Below are positions 43,372-52,312 of a stretch of DNA of 64,000 nt, in pieces. The DNA is taken from positions 1 to 64,000 of the forward strand of contig NZ_FUYF01000012.1 of assembly GCF_900167555.1 (NCBI RefSeq), in the 5' to 3' direction. The position numbers were made by a program, and so were the translations under genes. The DNA comes from Gemmiger formicilis. Its GTDB lineage: Bacteria > Bacillota > Clostridia > Oscillospirales > Ruminococcaceae. Within the stretch, counting starts at the first letter, position 1. Every line of letters begins with the position of its first letter. The notes under the pieces are model-generated. The model was not told the origin of the DNA. It made no database searches and worked only from the letters and a program-made list of their open reading frames with translations.

Positions 43372-45722
43372 AAAGCTATCTTGATCTGGTTCCTCAATAT
43401 GAAAAAGTACATCGGAAGCAAAGCAAGATGTCCCGCATCTGTATCATTCTTGCCGTCTTTTTGGTGGCTGTTATGTTTGGGCTTGCAGATATGTACTTGC
43501 AGGGCATTACCCAAAAAGTGATGCAAGAAAATGGAGACTGGCATTATCAGATTACTTCCATTGATACCAAAACCTCTGATCTTATTGCGGCTCGGCCCGA
43601 AGTAGAAGTTTCTGGCTGGCATAGTACAATTTCCGCCGACGCAGGATATTCTATCAGCGGACAACCTATCGCAATTAGCGGGTTGGACGAAGATGTTTTT
43701 GGTGAAATTTATTTGGCTTCATTAGCAGAGGGGAAATATCCCAATGCAGCCAATGAAATTGCGGTGTCTTCTGTATTGAAAGAAAGCAATGATCTTGACT
43801 TAGGAAGCGTAATTGATTTGACCTGTCCTGACGGAAGCACTGTGAGTTTTTCTATTGTTGGTTTTTTTGATAATCCTGAAAAAGCAAGACTGATCGTCGG
43901 AAGCGAACAAAGTGTAATATTAGCACAAGAGGGATTTACCACTTTTATATCTGCTTCTAATAGCCCTGCTTCTGAAAAATATATTATTCAGCTTTCACAG
44001 CATTGCGATATGTCAAGTACAATCGAAAAGATAAAATCGCAATATTCCTTATCCGACGGGCAAATTGAAGCAAATATGAACCTGCTGAATATTGAGGGGC
44101 AGTTAGCAGGAAAAACAGGTGTAAACCAGATTTATTCAATCGCGCTTATCCTTTCAATCATTGTTATGCTGACGTGTATTTTAATGATTTCAAGTACCTT
44201 GAACAGTAATGTCACACAACGTACAGAGTTTTTTGGTATGCTTCGGTGTTTGGGGGCTACTAAAAAACAAATTATGAATTTTGTTCGGCTTGAGGGATTA
44301 TACTGGTGCAAGACAGCCATTCCAGCAGGTGTAGCATTATCTATTGTTGTGGTTTGGGTAACATCTGCTGCTATGCGTAAAATCAGCCCGCAATGGTTTG
44401 CGTATATGCCAACATGGGGAATTAGTTGGATCAGTATTGCAGTAAGCGTATTGTTAGGACTTCTGACAGTGCTATTAGCGGCCCGTACTCCTGCAAAAAA
44501 GGCAGCAAAATCTTCCCCGTTAGAGGCTGTTTCAGGCAATGCACAACAAACAACTATGTTTCGTAAGGCTGCAAATACGAGCTTTTTTAAGATTGAAACC
44601 GCTATGGGCGTCCATCATGCCAAATCAAATAAGAAGAACTATGTCCTAATGACAGGTGCATTTGCAATTTGCATTGTATTATTTCTTACATTCAGCACGC
44701 TTGTAAATTTTATGCAAAATGCTTTTATGCCATCTGAATGGACACCAGAACTATCAATCGTTAGCGAAACAAATACTTGTTCCATTGACAGCGTTTTGTT
44801 AGAAAATATCAAGCAGAATGAAAATGTTAAGCGGGCGTATGGGCGTATGTTTGCCTATGATGTACCTGTAAACATTGACGGAAGTAACCACAAAGCAAAT
44901 GTTATTTCGTATGAGGCAAATCAATTTAAGTGGTCTGCCGATTATTTGACAGCAGGTTCAATAAGTGTTGTAGAACAAGAAGAAAATCAGGTTTTGGTTG
45001 TGAATACTGAAAATACGGATGTTCGAGTTGGAGATGTGATAACTTTATCCATCAACGGCAAGGAACAAGCGGTGACGGTAGCCGGTATTCTGTCTGACAG
45101 TCCGTTGGCACGCGAGGAGGGAACGGAAACCATTTTCTGCTCTGAAAAGACCTTTGTTGCATTAACAGGGCAAACAGGATATACAATTATTGACGTCCAG
45201 TTTCAAAATGGAGCTTCTATTGAAGATGTGAAAGATATTGAAAATATTTTTACCGATGGTGGGGTGGTATTTACAGAGCAGCTTTCACAAGTTCAACAAC
45301 AAAGAAACCTGTATTCTGCTTTCGCTGTACTTGTATATGGTTTTCTCTCGATCATTGTTGCGATAACCATTTTTCACATTATGAATACAATTAACATGGG
45401 CGTTATCGCAAAAACGAAACAATATGGGACAATGCGGGCAATCGGCATGAGTAATCAGCAACTCATAAAAATGATTGTTGCAGAAGCAATGACATACGCA
45501 GTAAGCGGTATAATTTTGGGCTGTATCATTGGACTTCCTATGCACTGGGTTGTTTTTGCAAGTCTCATAACGAATTTCTGGGGTACAGCATGGAGTATTC
45601 CTATCTTTCCGCTTGCATTGATAATTGGTATTGTGTTATTTACTTCTTTTCTTGCGGTACGAAGCCCCGCAAAACGTTTACATGATATGGCAATCGTAGA
45701 CACCATTAAATCCCAACAATAA
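43368..45722 (+). CDS. FtsX-type ABC transporter permease
   Basis: A 784-residue permease starting at GTG 43368. An N-terminal membrane helix (about residues 23-43), a large extracellular domain, three helices of the first FtsX domain (about 255-370), a fourth central helix (about 425-445), a second extracellular domain and three C-terminal helices (about 650-770) give the two-copy FtsX layout. Its AT-rich second half contrasts with the ATPase and kinase. Works with the ATPase at 42688; the extracellular domain is probably the peptide sensor surface. Confidence 0.9.
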   Translation: MKSYLDLVPQYEKVHRKQSKMSRICIILAVFLVAVMFGLADMYLQGITQKVMQENGDWHYQITSIDTKTSDLIAARPEVEVSGWHSTISADAGYSISGQPIAISGLDEDVFGEIYLASLAEGKYPNAANEIAVSSVLKESNDLDLGSVIDLTCPDGSTVSFSIVGFFDNPEKARLIVGSEQSVILAQEGFTTFISASNSPASEKYIIQLSQHCDMSSTIEKIKSQYSLSDGQIEANMNLLNIEGQLAGKTGVNQIYSIALILSIIVMLTCILMISSTLNSNVTQRTEFFGMLRCLGATKKQIMNFVRLEGLYWCKTAIPAGVALSIVVVWVTSAAMRKISPQWFAYMPTWGISWISIAVSVLLGLLTVLLAARTPAKKAAKSSPLEAVSGNAQQTTMFRKAANTSFFKIETAMGVHHAKSNKKNYVLMTGAFAICIVLFLTFSTLVNFMQNAFMPSEWTPELSIVSETNTCSIDSVLLENIKQNENVKRAYGRMFAYDVPVNIDGSNHKANVISYEANQFKWSADYLTAGSISVVEQEENQVLVVNTENTDVRVGDVITLSINGKEQAVTVAGILSDSPLAREEGTETIFCSEKTFVALTGQTGYTIIDVQFQNGASIEDVKDIENIFTDGGVVFTEQLSQVQQQRNLYSAFAVLVYGFLSIIVAITIFHIMNTINMGVIAKTKQYGTMRAIGMSNQQLIKMIVAEAMTYAVSGIILGCIIGLPMHWVVFASLITNFWGTAWSIPIFPLALIIGIVLFTSFLAVRSPAKRLHDMAIVDTIKSQQ

Positions 45723-46304
45723 TCATCATAATGGCTGGTCTGCCACATTTGTAGCAGGCCAGCTTCTTTACCCTTACAAATGAGTAAGATGGATTTCACT
45801 TCAAAGTAAGATTGAACCTGTAAAATACACATATAGAACAACCTGCCGCACGACGGCAAAAGAAAAAAAGTCGTCGTGTAGCAGGCATATCCGTGCGTCC
45901 ATTTTTGACCGGCGGCTTTTGAGAAAATCAAGGCCGCCGGTTCTTTTTGCTTATCAAAGCGTTTCATCGTCCGTATGGCGGCCACTAGGAGGATGCCGCC
46001 ATGCGCCTGATATTCTATCGAACGCCTAGCTTTGAACTGTCAAAAAAAGCCTTGCTCCCGCACAGGGTCAGCAGGGCTTTTACTATGTACTATACGATGT
46101 AGGTACTGCGCGTTTCGTGCTGCCATTATGCCCGGTTGACCGTTTTCGGTCTGCTGGGCTTTTCTATTGCCGCCTGAAAAGCTGCCTGTTTCAAAAATAT
46201 TTTTGGAAATTTTCAAAAAAGCGGGCAGAATCGGGTGTTTCAGGTGTCATATTAGCGGAAAGGGAAAAATCCACCCGACATCCCCACGGAAAGGGGGTGA
46301 GAAG
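45723..46304 (+). other. Multi-hairpin gap after the ABC module
   Basis: About 580 bases with stacked stem-loops: GGCTGGTCTGC/GCAGGCCAGC (45732-45764), CCTGC..CACGACG/CGTCGTG..GCAGG (45842-45884), ACCGGCGGC/GCCGCCGGT followed by TCTTTTT (45908-45948), and GCCTTGCT/AGCAGGGC followed by TTTT (about 46048-46079). The third is a clear terminator. A 33-codon frame at 46001-46102 after GGAGG (MRLIFYRTPSFELSKKALLP) overlaps the last stem and is probably chance. Confidence 0.6.
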
Positions 46305-46736
46305 ATGGAAGCTATCCCTCGCAACGATGGCGAACAGTACCGATTCGATGCGTTCTGCAAAGCGGTGCTGCGAAATGAGGCCCGGAACTATCACCGAAAT
46401 AAGAAACGTCTGCTTGACCGTGAAAAGTCATTCAGCGTTCTTTCGTTGGAAGAACTGGGGCAGCTCACGAGTGTAGACCATTATCCAAGTGAAGAATTTG
46501 TATTTTCATCCTACGGCTGTGATCTGCACATCGACAATGAACTTGTTGCCAATGCGTTTGCCGCTCTGCCAAAGCAAGAACAGAGCATTCTGATTCTGTT
46601 TTGCGTTCTGGAACTGGGCGATGGCGAGATTGGCGACCTCATGGGACTGTCCCGGAGTGCTGTACAGCGCCACCGGACAAAAACGCTGAACGAGCTGCAA
46701 AAAAAGCTAAAGGCGCACTTGCCGGAGGGAGGTTAG
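46305..46736 (+). CDS. Sigma-70-like regulator of the ICE
   Basis: A 143-residue sigma-like protein from ATG 46305 (MEAIPRNDGEQYRF) after AAGGGGGTGA; the frame upstream crosses terminator-like hairpins and is rejected. Region-2-like helices (FDAFCKAVLRNEARNYHRNKKRLLDREKSF) are followed by a region-4 helix-turn-helix (LPKQEQSILILFCVLELGDGEIGDLMGLSRSAVQRHRTKTLNELQ). It is the intact counterpart of the TAG-broken gene at 4291. In Tn916-like elements such proteins control transfer or excision genes. Confidence 0.85.
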   Translation: MEAIPRNDGEQYRFDAFCKAVLRNEARNYHRNKKRLLDREKSFSVLSLEELGQLTSVDHYPSEEFVFSSYGCDLHIDNELVANAFAALPKQEQSILILFCVLELGDGEIGDLMGLSRSAVQRHRTKTLNELQKKLKAHLPEGG

Positions 46737-46742
46737 GCGTAA

Positions 46743-46988
46743 ATGAACTCCTATGAACACACGAGCAGAGAGTTTTTACCGCTCTCGGTGATTCGCTCTG
46801 CCTGCGCTGGGGACACCGATGCAGTTGAACAGGTTTTGCGACATTACAGAGGTTATATCAACAAGCTCTGTACAGGCATTCTCTATGACAAGCACGGTCA
46901 GCCTCATGTGTGCATAGACGAGTACATGAAACGCCATCTGGAAATCAAACTGATTTCTTCTATTGTAACCAAAGCCGAAACGGGCTGA
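46743..46988 (+). CDS. Small helix-turn-helix protein (HTH_16-like)
   Basis: An 81-residue protein starting 6 bases after the sigma-like gene. The N-terminal half (FLPLSVIRSACAGDTDAVEQVLRHYRGYINKL) is the same helix-turn-helix family as the protein at 4706. A charged C-terminal part follows. Together with the sigma-like gene it forms the usual regulatory pair near the recombinase end of these elements. Confidence 0.8.
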   Translation: MNSYEHTSREFLPLSVIRSACAGDTDAVEQVLRHYRGYINKLCTGILYDKHGQPHVCIDEYMKRHLEIKLISSIVTKAETG

Positions 46989-47037
46989 CCCTTTCCACGT
47001 TTCGGGACAGCACCTTGAAAAATATGCCCGCAGGACA

Positions 47038-47193
47038 ATGGCGGTGCATCATAGGGCAAACGGATACGTTGCTGTCTGTATCGAGCCGGACGGCGGGTGC
47101 GCCACGATGCTTTTCTCTGAAAAGTGGAGCGATCACCACCACGCCGCAATGCAAGCGCGGCTGCTTGCGGGCCATGACATACAGGCAGGCTGA
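47038..47193 (+). CDS. Possible 51-residue protein
   Basis: An open frame MAVHHRANGYVAVCIEPDGG..., with a His-rich stretch (SDHHHAAMQARLL) and stop at 47191. The ribosome binding site (CAGGACA) is weak, but composition looks protein-like and the frame is open further upstream to about 46978. I know no homologue. Treat as uncertain; the surrounding 350 bases hold no other gene candidate. Confidence 0.3.
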   Translation: MAVHHRANGYVAVCIEPDGGCATMLFSEKWSDHHHAAMQARLLAGHDIQAG

Positions 47194-47343
47194 TACTCCC
47201 TTACCGTCAAAGTCCGAGCGTTCAGAGCGTCGCAGGCAATGAGTAGGGCTGCATGAGGAATGCAGGGGTGAGATTCCCGTGGGTTGCTGCCAGCAGCCAT
47301 CCGTTGGCTCATTTTTTGATTTTTAAGAAAGGGGATTTTTACG

Positions 47344-47523
47344 ATGCAAGCGAAAAAGACAAACCCGGAAAAAACAAAAAATCCAGAGATGCTTACTCTG
47401 GATTCGACTTATCGTATTGGCAATCGCTCCTTTATCGTTGAGCCGGTGTTCAAAGAAGAAAGTTCCCAGACCTTAGGAGAAGTTCTTCTCCGGCTGATGA
47501 AATCCGAAAGCGAAAAATTATAA
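47344..47523 (+). CDS. tnpW: TnpW-family protein of the ICE
   Basis: A 59-residue protein starting at ATG 47344 after AAAGGGG; TAA at 47521. TYRIGNRSFIVEPVFKEESS followed by LGEVLLRLMKSE is the TnpW pattern, as in the protein at 10004. It precedes the third large serine recombinase, repeating the arrangement seen in element A. Confidence 0.7.
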   Translation: MQAKKTNPEKTKNPEMLTLDSTYRIGNRSFIVEPVFKEESSQTLGEVLLRLMKSESEKL

Positions 47524-47542
47524 TGACCTTTCGGGAGGCAGC

Positions 47543-47605
47543 GGACAGAGAAAGCGGATTGTGTTATAATATAGGTGTACAAGTGAATTTGCTATTCGAC
47601 TGTCC
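47543..47605 (+). promoter_or_regulatory. Promoter region of the ICE recombinase
   Basis: TATAAT at 47565-47570 with a weak CGGACA at 47542-47547 (17-base spacer). The region is bracketed by GGACAG (47543-47548) and CTGTCC (47600-47605). Confidence 0.45.
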
Positions 47606-47621
47606 CAAGAAAGGAGCGAGT

Positions 47622-49331
47622 ATGAAACAGTCGAGTAACAAGAAATCCCGTGAAGCAACCGCTTTTCTCTATGAGCGTCTTTCCCGTGATGATAATTTGG
47701 AGGGCGAGAGTTACAGCATCGGCAACCAAAAGAAACTGCTCACCAAAGTTGCAAAGGAAAAAGGCTATACCAATCTGGTTCACTTTCTGGATGATGGCAT
47801 TTCCGGCGTGACCATGAACCGTCCCGGTTTCGTTGAAATGATGCAGCAACTTGAACAAGGGAAAGCCTCCGCTGTGTTCGTCAAAGACCTTTCCCGTCTG
47901 GGCCGAAACTATATCGAGGTCGGGCGGCTGACAGAAGAATTTTTCCCGGACCATGACATCCGACTTGTTGCCGTTTCGGACAACATCGACACGGCCGAGG
48001 GAGAAAATGAACTGGCACCCATCCGAAACCTGTTCAATGAGTGGTATGCCCGCGACATCAGCAAGAAACGCCGTATCAGTAATAAAATCAAAGGCAACTC
48101 CGGCGAACCGATGGGGCTTCCTCCCTATGGATATATCAAGGACCCGAACAATCCCAAGCATTGGGTCATTGATGAAGAAGCTGCACAAGTTGTCCGGCGC
48201 ATTTTTGATATGACGTTGGAGGGCTTTGGCACGGAACAGATTGCCACCCAGTTTGAAAAGGAAGGCATCCTGACGCCGCAGGCCTACTGGATTCAGAAAG
48301 GCATCGGCCGTCCCGGAAAGACCAAGACGCGCCCCGCCACCAAGTGGAATGGCTCCACGATTACCCATCTTCTGTACCAGCAGGAGTATTGTGGTGATGT
48401 TCTGAACTTCAAAACCTACTCCAAGTCCTACAAGAACAAGAAGCGGATTCATAACGACCCGGAAAATTGGGTGGTGTTCCAAGATGTTCACGAACCCATT
48501 ATTGAACGTGCCGTGTTTGAGCAGGTACAGCAGAAACGCGGAAAAATGCGCAAACGCCGTACCAGCAACGGAGAACACAATATGTTCTCTGGCTTACTTG
48601 TCTGCGCAGACTGCGGCTGCAATCTGCACTTCCACTTCAATCAGGGCAACCCGGAAATCAAGTATTTCAACTGCTCCAACTACAAGGGCAACCGTGGCAC
48701 CTGCCAATCCACCCATTACATCCGTGTGGATTTTCTGGAAGAAGTGGTGCTGGGCGAGATTCAGCGGCTGACCAAGTTTGCCAGCCTCTATGAGGACGAC
48801 TTTTTGAAGGCTGTTATCGGGCACTCCCAGCAGGCAGACGAAGCCGACCGCAAGCTGAAAGAGAAAGAGTTGAAAGCACTCCTTGCCCGTGATGAAGAAC
48901 TGGACGGCCTCTTTGAGCGCATCTATGAGGACAACGTTTCCGGCAAAATCTCTGATGAACGCTTTTCCAGAATGTCCCGGAGATATGAGGACGAGCAAAA
49001 GGAGCTGACCGAGAAAATCAAACAGCTCCGCTCCGAAATCGAAAAGCAGAGCAGCCGCACCATGACAACGGATATGTTCATCCGTCTGGTTCGCAAGTAC
49101 ACCAGAGCGAAAAAGCTGACACCCCGGATGCTGAACGAACTGGTGGAAAAAATCGAAGTGTTCAATGCAGAAAAGGTCAACGGTGTATGGGAGCAGCGGC
49201 TCCGCATTCACTACAACTGCGTGGGCACCATCGAGATTCCAAGCGCACTTCCTTTACCGACACCCGATGTGTCGGTGAATACAAGAAAAGGCGTAGTTGT
49301 GAACTACGCCCCCTGTGATGTCGCTATTTAG
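47622..49331 (+). CDS. Large serine recombinase, probable ICE integrase
   Basis: A 569-residue recombinase starting at ATG 47622 (MKQSSNKKSREATAF) after AAAGGAGCG; the frame extends 33 codons upstream without support. The catalytic serine is in LYERLSRDD (Ser21). GISGVTMNRPGFVEMM and DLSRLGRNYIEVG complete the resolvase domain. The recombinase domain, zinc ribbon (CADCGCNLHF ... FNCSNYKGNRGTC) and coiled coil follow. It is the last mobile gene before chromosomal tRNA-Leu and therefore the best candidate for the enzyme that inserted the complete ICE here. Confidence 0.9.
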   Translation: MKQSSNKKSREATAFLYERLSRDDNLEGESYSIGNQKKLLTKVAKEKGYTNLVHFLDDGISGVTMNRPGFVEMMQQLEQGKASAVFVKDLSRLGRNYIEVGRLTEEFFPDHDIRLVAVSDNIDTAEGENELAPIRNLFNEWYARDISKKRRISNKIKGNSGEPMGLPPYGYIKDPNNPKHWVIDEEAAQVVRRIFDMTLEGFGTEQIATQFEKEGILTPQAYWIQKGIGRPGKTKTRPATKWNGSTITHLLYQQEYCGDVLNFKTYSKSYKNKKRIHNDPENWVVFQDVHEPIIERAVFEQVQQKRGKMRKRRTSNGEHNMFSGLLVCADCGCNLHFHFNQGNPEIKYFNCSNYKGNRGTCQSTHYIRVDFLEEVVLGEIQRLTKFASLYEDDFLKAVIGHSQQADEADRKLKEKELKALLARDEELDGLFERIYEDNVSGKISDERFSRMSRRYEDEQKELTEKIKQLRSEIEKQSSRTMTTDMFIRLVRKYTRAKKLTPRMLNELVEKIEVFNAEKVNGVWEQRLRIHYNCVGTIEIPSALPLPTPDVSVNTRKGVVVNYAPCDVAI

Positions 49332-49335
49332 CAAA

Positions 49336-49388
49336 TAAAAAATGACGAATGTTCTTTGACAGCTAAATGCTGTAAGAACATTCGTCAT
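49336..49388 (-). terminator. tRNA-Leu terminator
   Basis: Perfect 15-bp inverted repeat, ATGACGAATGTTCTT (49342-49356) and AAGAACATTCGTCAT (49374-49388), with an inner ACAGC/GCTGT stem in the loop. On the minus strand it directly follows the tRNA CCA end and is followed by TTTTTT. It separates the tRNA from the recombinase of the ICE. Confidence 0.85.
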
Positions 49389-49471
49389 GGTGCGGCTAAC
49401 AGGACTTGAACCTGCACGTCGTGGACACTGGACCCTAAAACCAGCGCGTCTGCCAATTCCGCCATAGCCGC
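49388..49471 (-). tRNA. tRNA-Leu (anticodon UAG)
   Basis: 84 bases including an encoded CCA end. The acceptor stem GCGGCTA pairs with TAGCCGC; the D arm reads GGCGGAATTGGCAGACGC. The anticodon arm CTGG..TTTAGGG..CCAG gives UAG. A variable arm and a T arm with GGTTCAAGTCC are present. It has one T-T mismatch at the closing position of the anticodon stem, so the anticodon is read from a 7-base loop. This marks the boundary between ICE and chromosome. Confidence 0.88.
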
Positions 49472-49830
49472 ATAACAAAATTAGTATACGTTTTTTTGTG
49501 CGGTTTGTCAATGGCAAAACCGTATTGACACGGGCATCCGTTTTAATATAGGGCAATACCGCATAATTCTAAGTGCCGATACGGCGAGCGAGGTGCGGCA
49601 GCTGCTAAGCCAAAAGCGCAGATAATACTTTGTGTATTATCGAGCATTTTGGCAACGCAGATGCCGTGCCGCAGCTGCCGGAGCGGTGCTTAAGCCGTAA
49701 GGCGGGAATTATGCGGTGTTGCCATAGGAAGGCTTGCGCACAATTTACGTTTTATCTATGGACGTGTGCCCCTGCTGTACGGTATACTATAGGCAAACCG
49801 CCTGCCAGCCTGTGACCACGGAGGTAGACC
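49472..49830. other. Gap between tRNA-Leu and the yitT-like gene
   Basis: About 360 bases: the tRNA promoter area on the minus strand, then the large hairpin repeat at 49551-49723. TATACT at 49783-49788 is a -10 candidate for the following gene. No gene seen. Confidence 0.5.
49551..49723. repeat. Large imperfect hairpin repeat
   Basis: Ends GGGCAATACCGCATAATTC and GAATTATGCGGTGTTGCC are inverted copies. Inside, CGGCAGCTGC pairs with GCAGCTGCCG, GCCAAAA-GC with GC-ATTTTGGC, and the tip is GATAATAC/GTATTATC. About 173 bases fold into one long stem. It lies between genes on the chromosome and looks like a dispersed palindromic element (MITE-like) or a structured RNA. Confidence 0.7.
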
Positions 49831-50721
49831 TTGAAAAAGAACATCCTAGCCAAGCTCTCGCCCTTCCATTTTTTGATGCTGCTGATCGCAGGCATCATCA
49901 ATGCTATCGGTGTAACGCTGTTTATTGCGCCGGTACAGCTGTACGACAGCGGCATCTCCGGCACATCCATCCTGCTCTCCCAGCTGACGCCGGACTATCT
50001 TTCGCTGTCCTTCTTCCTGATCCTGCTCAACATCCCGCTGCTGCTGTTCGGCTTCAAGCGGCAGGGGGCGGTGTTCTCGATTTACGCCATCTTTACGGTC
50101 TGCGTCTACTCGGTGGCGGCCTGGCTCATCACCGATGTGCTGCCCATCGACGTCAGCATTGCCTCGCCGCTGGCGGGCACGGATTTGTTTTTGTGTGCGC
50201 TGTTCGGCGGCATCATCTCGGGCGTTGGCAGCGGCCTGGCCATCCGCTACGGCGGCGCGATGGACGGCATTGAGGTCGTCGCCGTCATCTTTGCAAAGCC
50301 GCTCGGGCTGTCCGTCGGTACATTTGTGCTGATTTACAACGTGCTGCTGTACATGATCTGCGGCATCGTCATGGGCAGCTGGATACTGCCGCTCTACTCC
50401 ATCGTCACCTACGCGGCGGGCTCCAAGACCGTAGACTTCATCGTGGACGGCCTTGACAGCGCCAAGGCTGCCATGATCATCACGACCCACCCGGACGAGA
50501 TCGCCCGCGCCGTGTCGGAGGAATTCGGCACGGGTCTGACCATCATAGACGCTCACGGCTTCTACTCGGACACGCCCAAGACGGTGCTGTACGTTGTGGT
50601 CAACCGCTTCCAGACCGTCAAGCTCAAGACGCTGGTCAAGGGTGTCGACGCAAACGCCTATATGGCCATCAGCCCGGTGGCCGACCTGCTGCACGGCAGC
50701 AAGGAAGAAGAAACCGCCTGA
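49831..50721 (+). CDS. YitT-family membrane protein
   Basis: A 296-residue protein starting at TTG 49831, eight bases after GGAGG. The N-terminal YitT domain has five or six membrane helices (about residues 13-200); the soluble C-terminal DUF2179 domain follows (about 205-285, TKTVLYVVVNRFQTVKLK). Transport function has been suggested for the family but the substrate is unknown. Starts the chromosomal segment next to spoIVB. A clean terminator ends it at 50726-50760. Confidence 0.88.
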   Translation: MKKNILAKLSPFHFLMLLIAGIINAIGVTLFIAPVQLYDSGISGTSILLSQLTPDYLSLSFFLILLNIPLLLFGFKRQGAVFSIYAIFTVCVYSVAAWLITDVLPIDVSIASPLAGTDLFLCALFGGIISGVGSGLAIRYGGAMDGIEVVAVIFAKPLGLSVGTFVLIYNVLLYMICGIVMGSWILPLYSIVTYAAGSKTVDFIVDGLDSAKAAMIITTHPDEIARAVSEEFGTGLTIIDAHGFYSDTPKTVLYVVVNRFQTVKLKTLVKGVDANAYMAISPVADLLHGSKEEETA

Positions 50722-50725
50722 CCCA

Positions 50726-50760
50726 AGCCCCCTGCATCCCCGCGATGCAGGGGGCTTTTT
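50726..50760 (+). terminator. Terminator after the yitT-like gene
   Basis: AGCCCCCTGCAT and ATGCAGGGGGCT with a 6- to 7-base loop, followed by TTTTT. Confidence 0.9.
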
Positions 50761-50814
50761 GTGACATAATCCGCGGACTGCCTGCACATTCTAATCCCAA
50801 AGCGAGGGATGAAT

Positions 50815-52032
50815 ATGCACCGACACAAATTTTTACGGCATGCGGCGGCTGTCCTGGCGGCAGCGGCCCTGCTGGCGGCCGTGGTACTGGCGGGCCTGGC
50901 GGCGGCTCTGCCGGATACACTTTACACCGACGGCCCGGCGGCGGAGCTGGAAATTGCCTCGATGCCCTACCTGACCGTAAAAAAGCGGCAGGGGAGTGTG
51001 GCCGCGGACAGCACGACGCCTGACACAAGCGCCAACGTCACGCTGACGCTGTTCGGCACGCTGCCGGTCAAGACCGTGCGTGCCGTCAGCACCGAGCGGC
51101 GCACCGTGCAGGTCTGCGGGACACCGTTCGGCGTCAAGATGTTCTCCGACGGGGCGCTTGTCGTGGCGTTCTCGGATCGCTACACGGTGCTGGGCAGCGA
51201 GAACCCCGCCAAGGCAGCCGGGCTGCGGCTGGGCGATTTGATCGTCTCCGCCAACGGCAGGCCGGTACGCAGCAACGAGGACCTGACCGCGGCCATTCAG
51301 GCGGCGGGCGGCGCACCCCTGACCGTGGTGTACCGGCGCAGCGGTGCCCGGCACACGGCGACGCTGACCCCGACGGCGGACGAAAGCGGTCACTACAAGG
51401 CGGGCGTCTGGGTGCGGGACTCGGGCGCGGGCATCGGCACCATGAGCTTTGTGGACCCGCAGCGCGGCACATTCGCGGGGCTGGGGCATTCCATCAGCGA
51501 TGCCGACACAGGTGCGGATCTGACGCTGCTCTCCGGGGAAATCGTCCCGGTGACGATTACCGGCTGCATCCGCGGCGCAGCGGGCAGCCCGGGCGAGCTG
51601 CGCGGGGAGTTCGCCGCCGCGCCAGCCGGAACCGTGTTGGCCAACGATGCCGCCGGGGTCTACGGCAGCTACACCGGCAGCTGCACCGCCCCGGCACTGC
51701 CCGTGGCAAATTTGCAGGAGGTCACGCCCGGCGAGGCCGAGCTGTGGACCACTGTGCTGGGCACGACGGCGCAGCCCTATACGATTCAGGTCGAGCGTGT
51801 GACGATGACCGGCAGCGACCCGAACCGAAATCTGCTGATCCGCGTGACGGACAAGCGCCTGCTTGACGCCACCGGCGGCGTAGTGCAGGGCATGAGCGGT
51901 TCGCCCATCGTGCAGAATGGCCGTCTGGCGGCAGTGCTTACACATGTGCTGGTGAACGATCCGAGCAGGGGCTACGCAATCTTTGCAACAACCATGCTGG
52001 AAAAAGCGGATGCTGTCGCCAGCAGCAAATGA
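50815..52032 (+). CDS. spoIVB: SpoIVB sporulation serine peptidase
   Basis: A 405-residue S55-family peptidase. It is secreted from the forespore into the intermembrane space and triggers pro-sigma-K processing in sporulation. A signal/anchor helix lies at about residues 7-33, a PDZ domain around 120-190 (LRLGDLIVSANGRPV), and the peptidase domain carries His225 (GLGHSISD) and Ser363 (GMSGSPI). The start is set at ATG 50815 because GAGGG lies at the right distance; ATG 50809 is also in frame. spo0A follows, the order conserved in clostridia and bacilli. Confidence 0.92.
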   Translation: MHRHKFLRHAAAVLAAAALLAAVVLAGLAAALPDTLYTDGPAAELEIASMPYLTVKKRQGSVAADSTTPDTSANVTLTLFGTLPVKTVRAVSTERRTVQVCGTPFGVKMFSDGALVVAFSDRYTVLGSENPAKAAGLRLGDLIVSANGRPVRSNEDLTAAIQAAGGAPLTVVYRRSGARHTATLTPTADESGHYKAGVWVRDSGAGIGTMSFVDPQRGTFAGLGHSISDADTGADLTLLSGEIVPVTITGCIRGAAGSPGELRGEFAAAPAGTVLANDAAGVYGSYTGSCTAPALPVANLQEVTPGEAELWTTVLGTTAQPYTIQVERVTMTGSDPNRNLLIRVTDKRLLDATGGVVQGMSGSPIVQNGRLAAVLTHVLVNDPSRGYAIFATTMLEKADAVASSK

Positions 52033-52312
52033 GCGCCGAAAGTGGGACGCATCGGACGAAAAAGCGGGACTGCTGACCGACAACAAAAACCACGAAAAGA
52101 ATAAAATGATGTTGATACGTGTACTATTTTGCCGATGACTGACGAATTATAGAAAAAATTGTCGAACGAAAATTTCGGGAAATAACAATAAACAGCGGGA
52201 AATCTATTGATAAATGTGGGAAAATATGGTAGAATTCCCAATGTAAACAGAAACCGAGCGAAGTTTACGCGCGGGGTACGCGCAGCTCAAAATGTATGGA
52301 GGATATGTGACG
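52033..52312 (+). promoter_or_regulatory. spo0A promoter region
   Basis: A 280-base gap. TTGATA at 52207-52212 and TAGAAT at 52230-52235 (17-base spacer) make a sigma-A promoter. GGAGGA at about 52298-52303 serves the spo0A start. I see no clear Spo0A box (TGNCGAA) near it apart from TGTCGAA at about 52158-52164 in the AT-rich part upstream. Confidence 0.65.

Noticed and set aside
46001-46102. 33-codon frame after GGAGG (MRLIFYRTPSFELSKKALLP)
   Set aside because: It runs through a terminator-like hairpin with no sign of conservation; probably chance.
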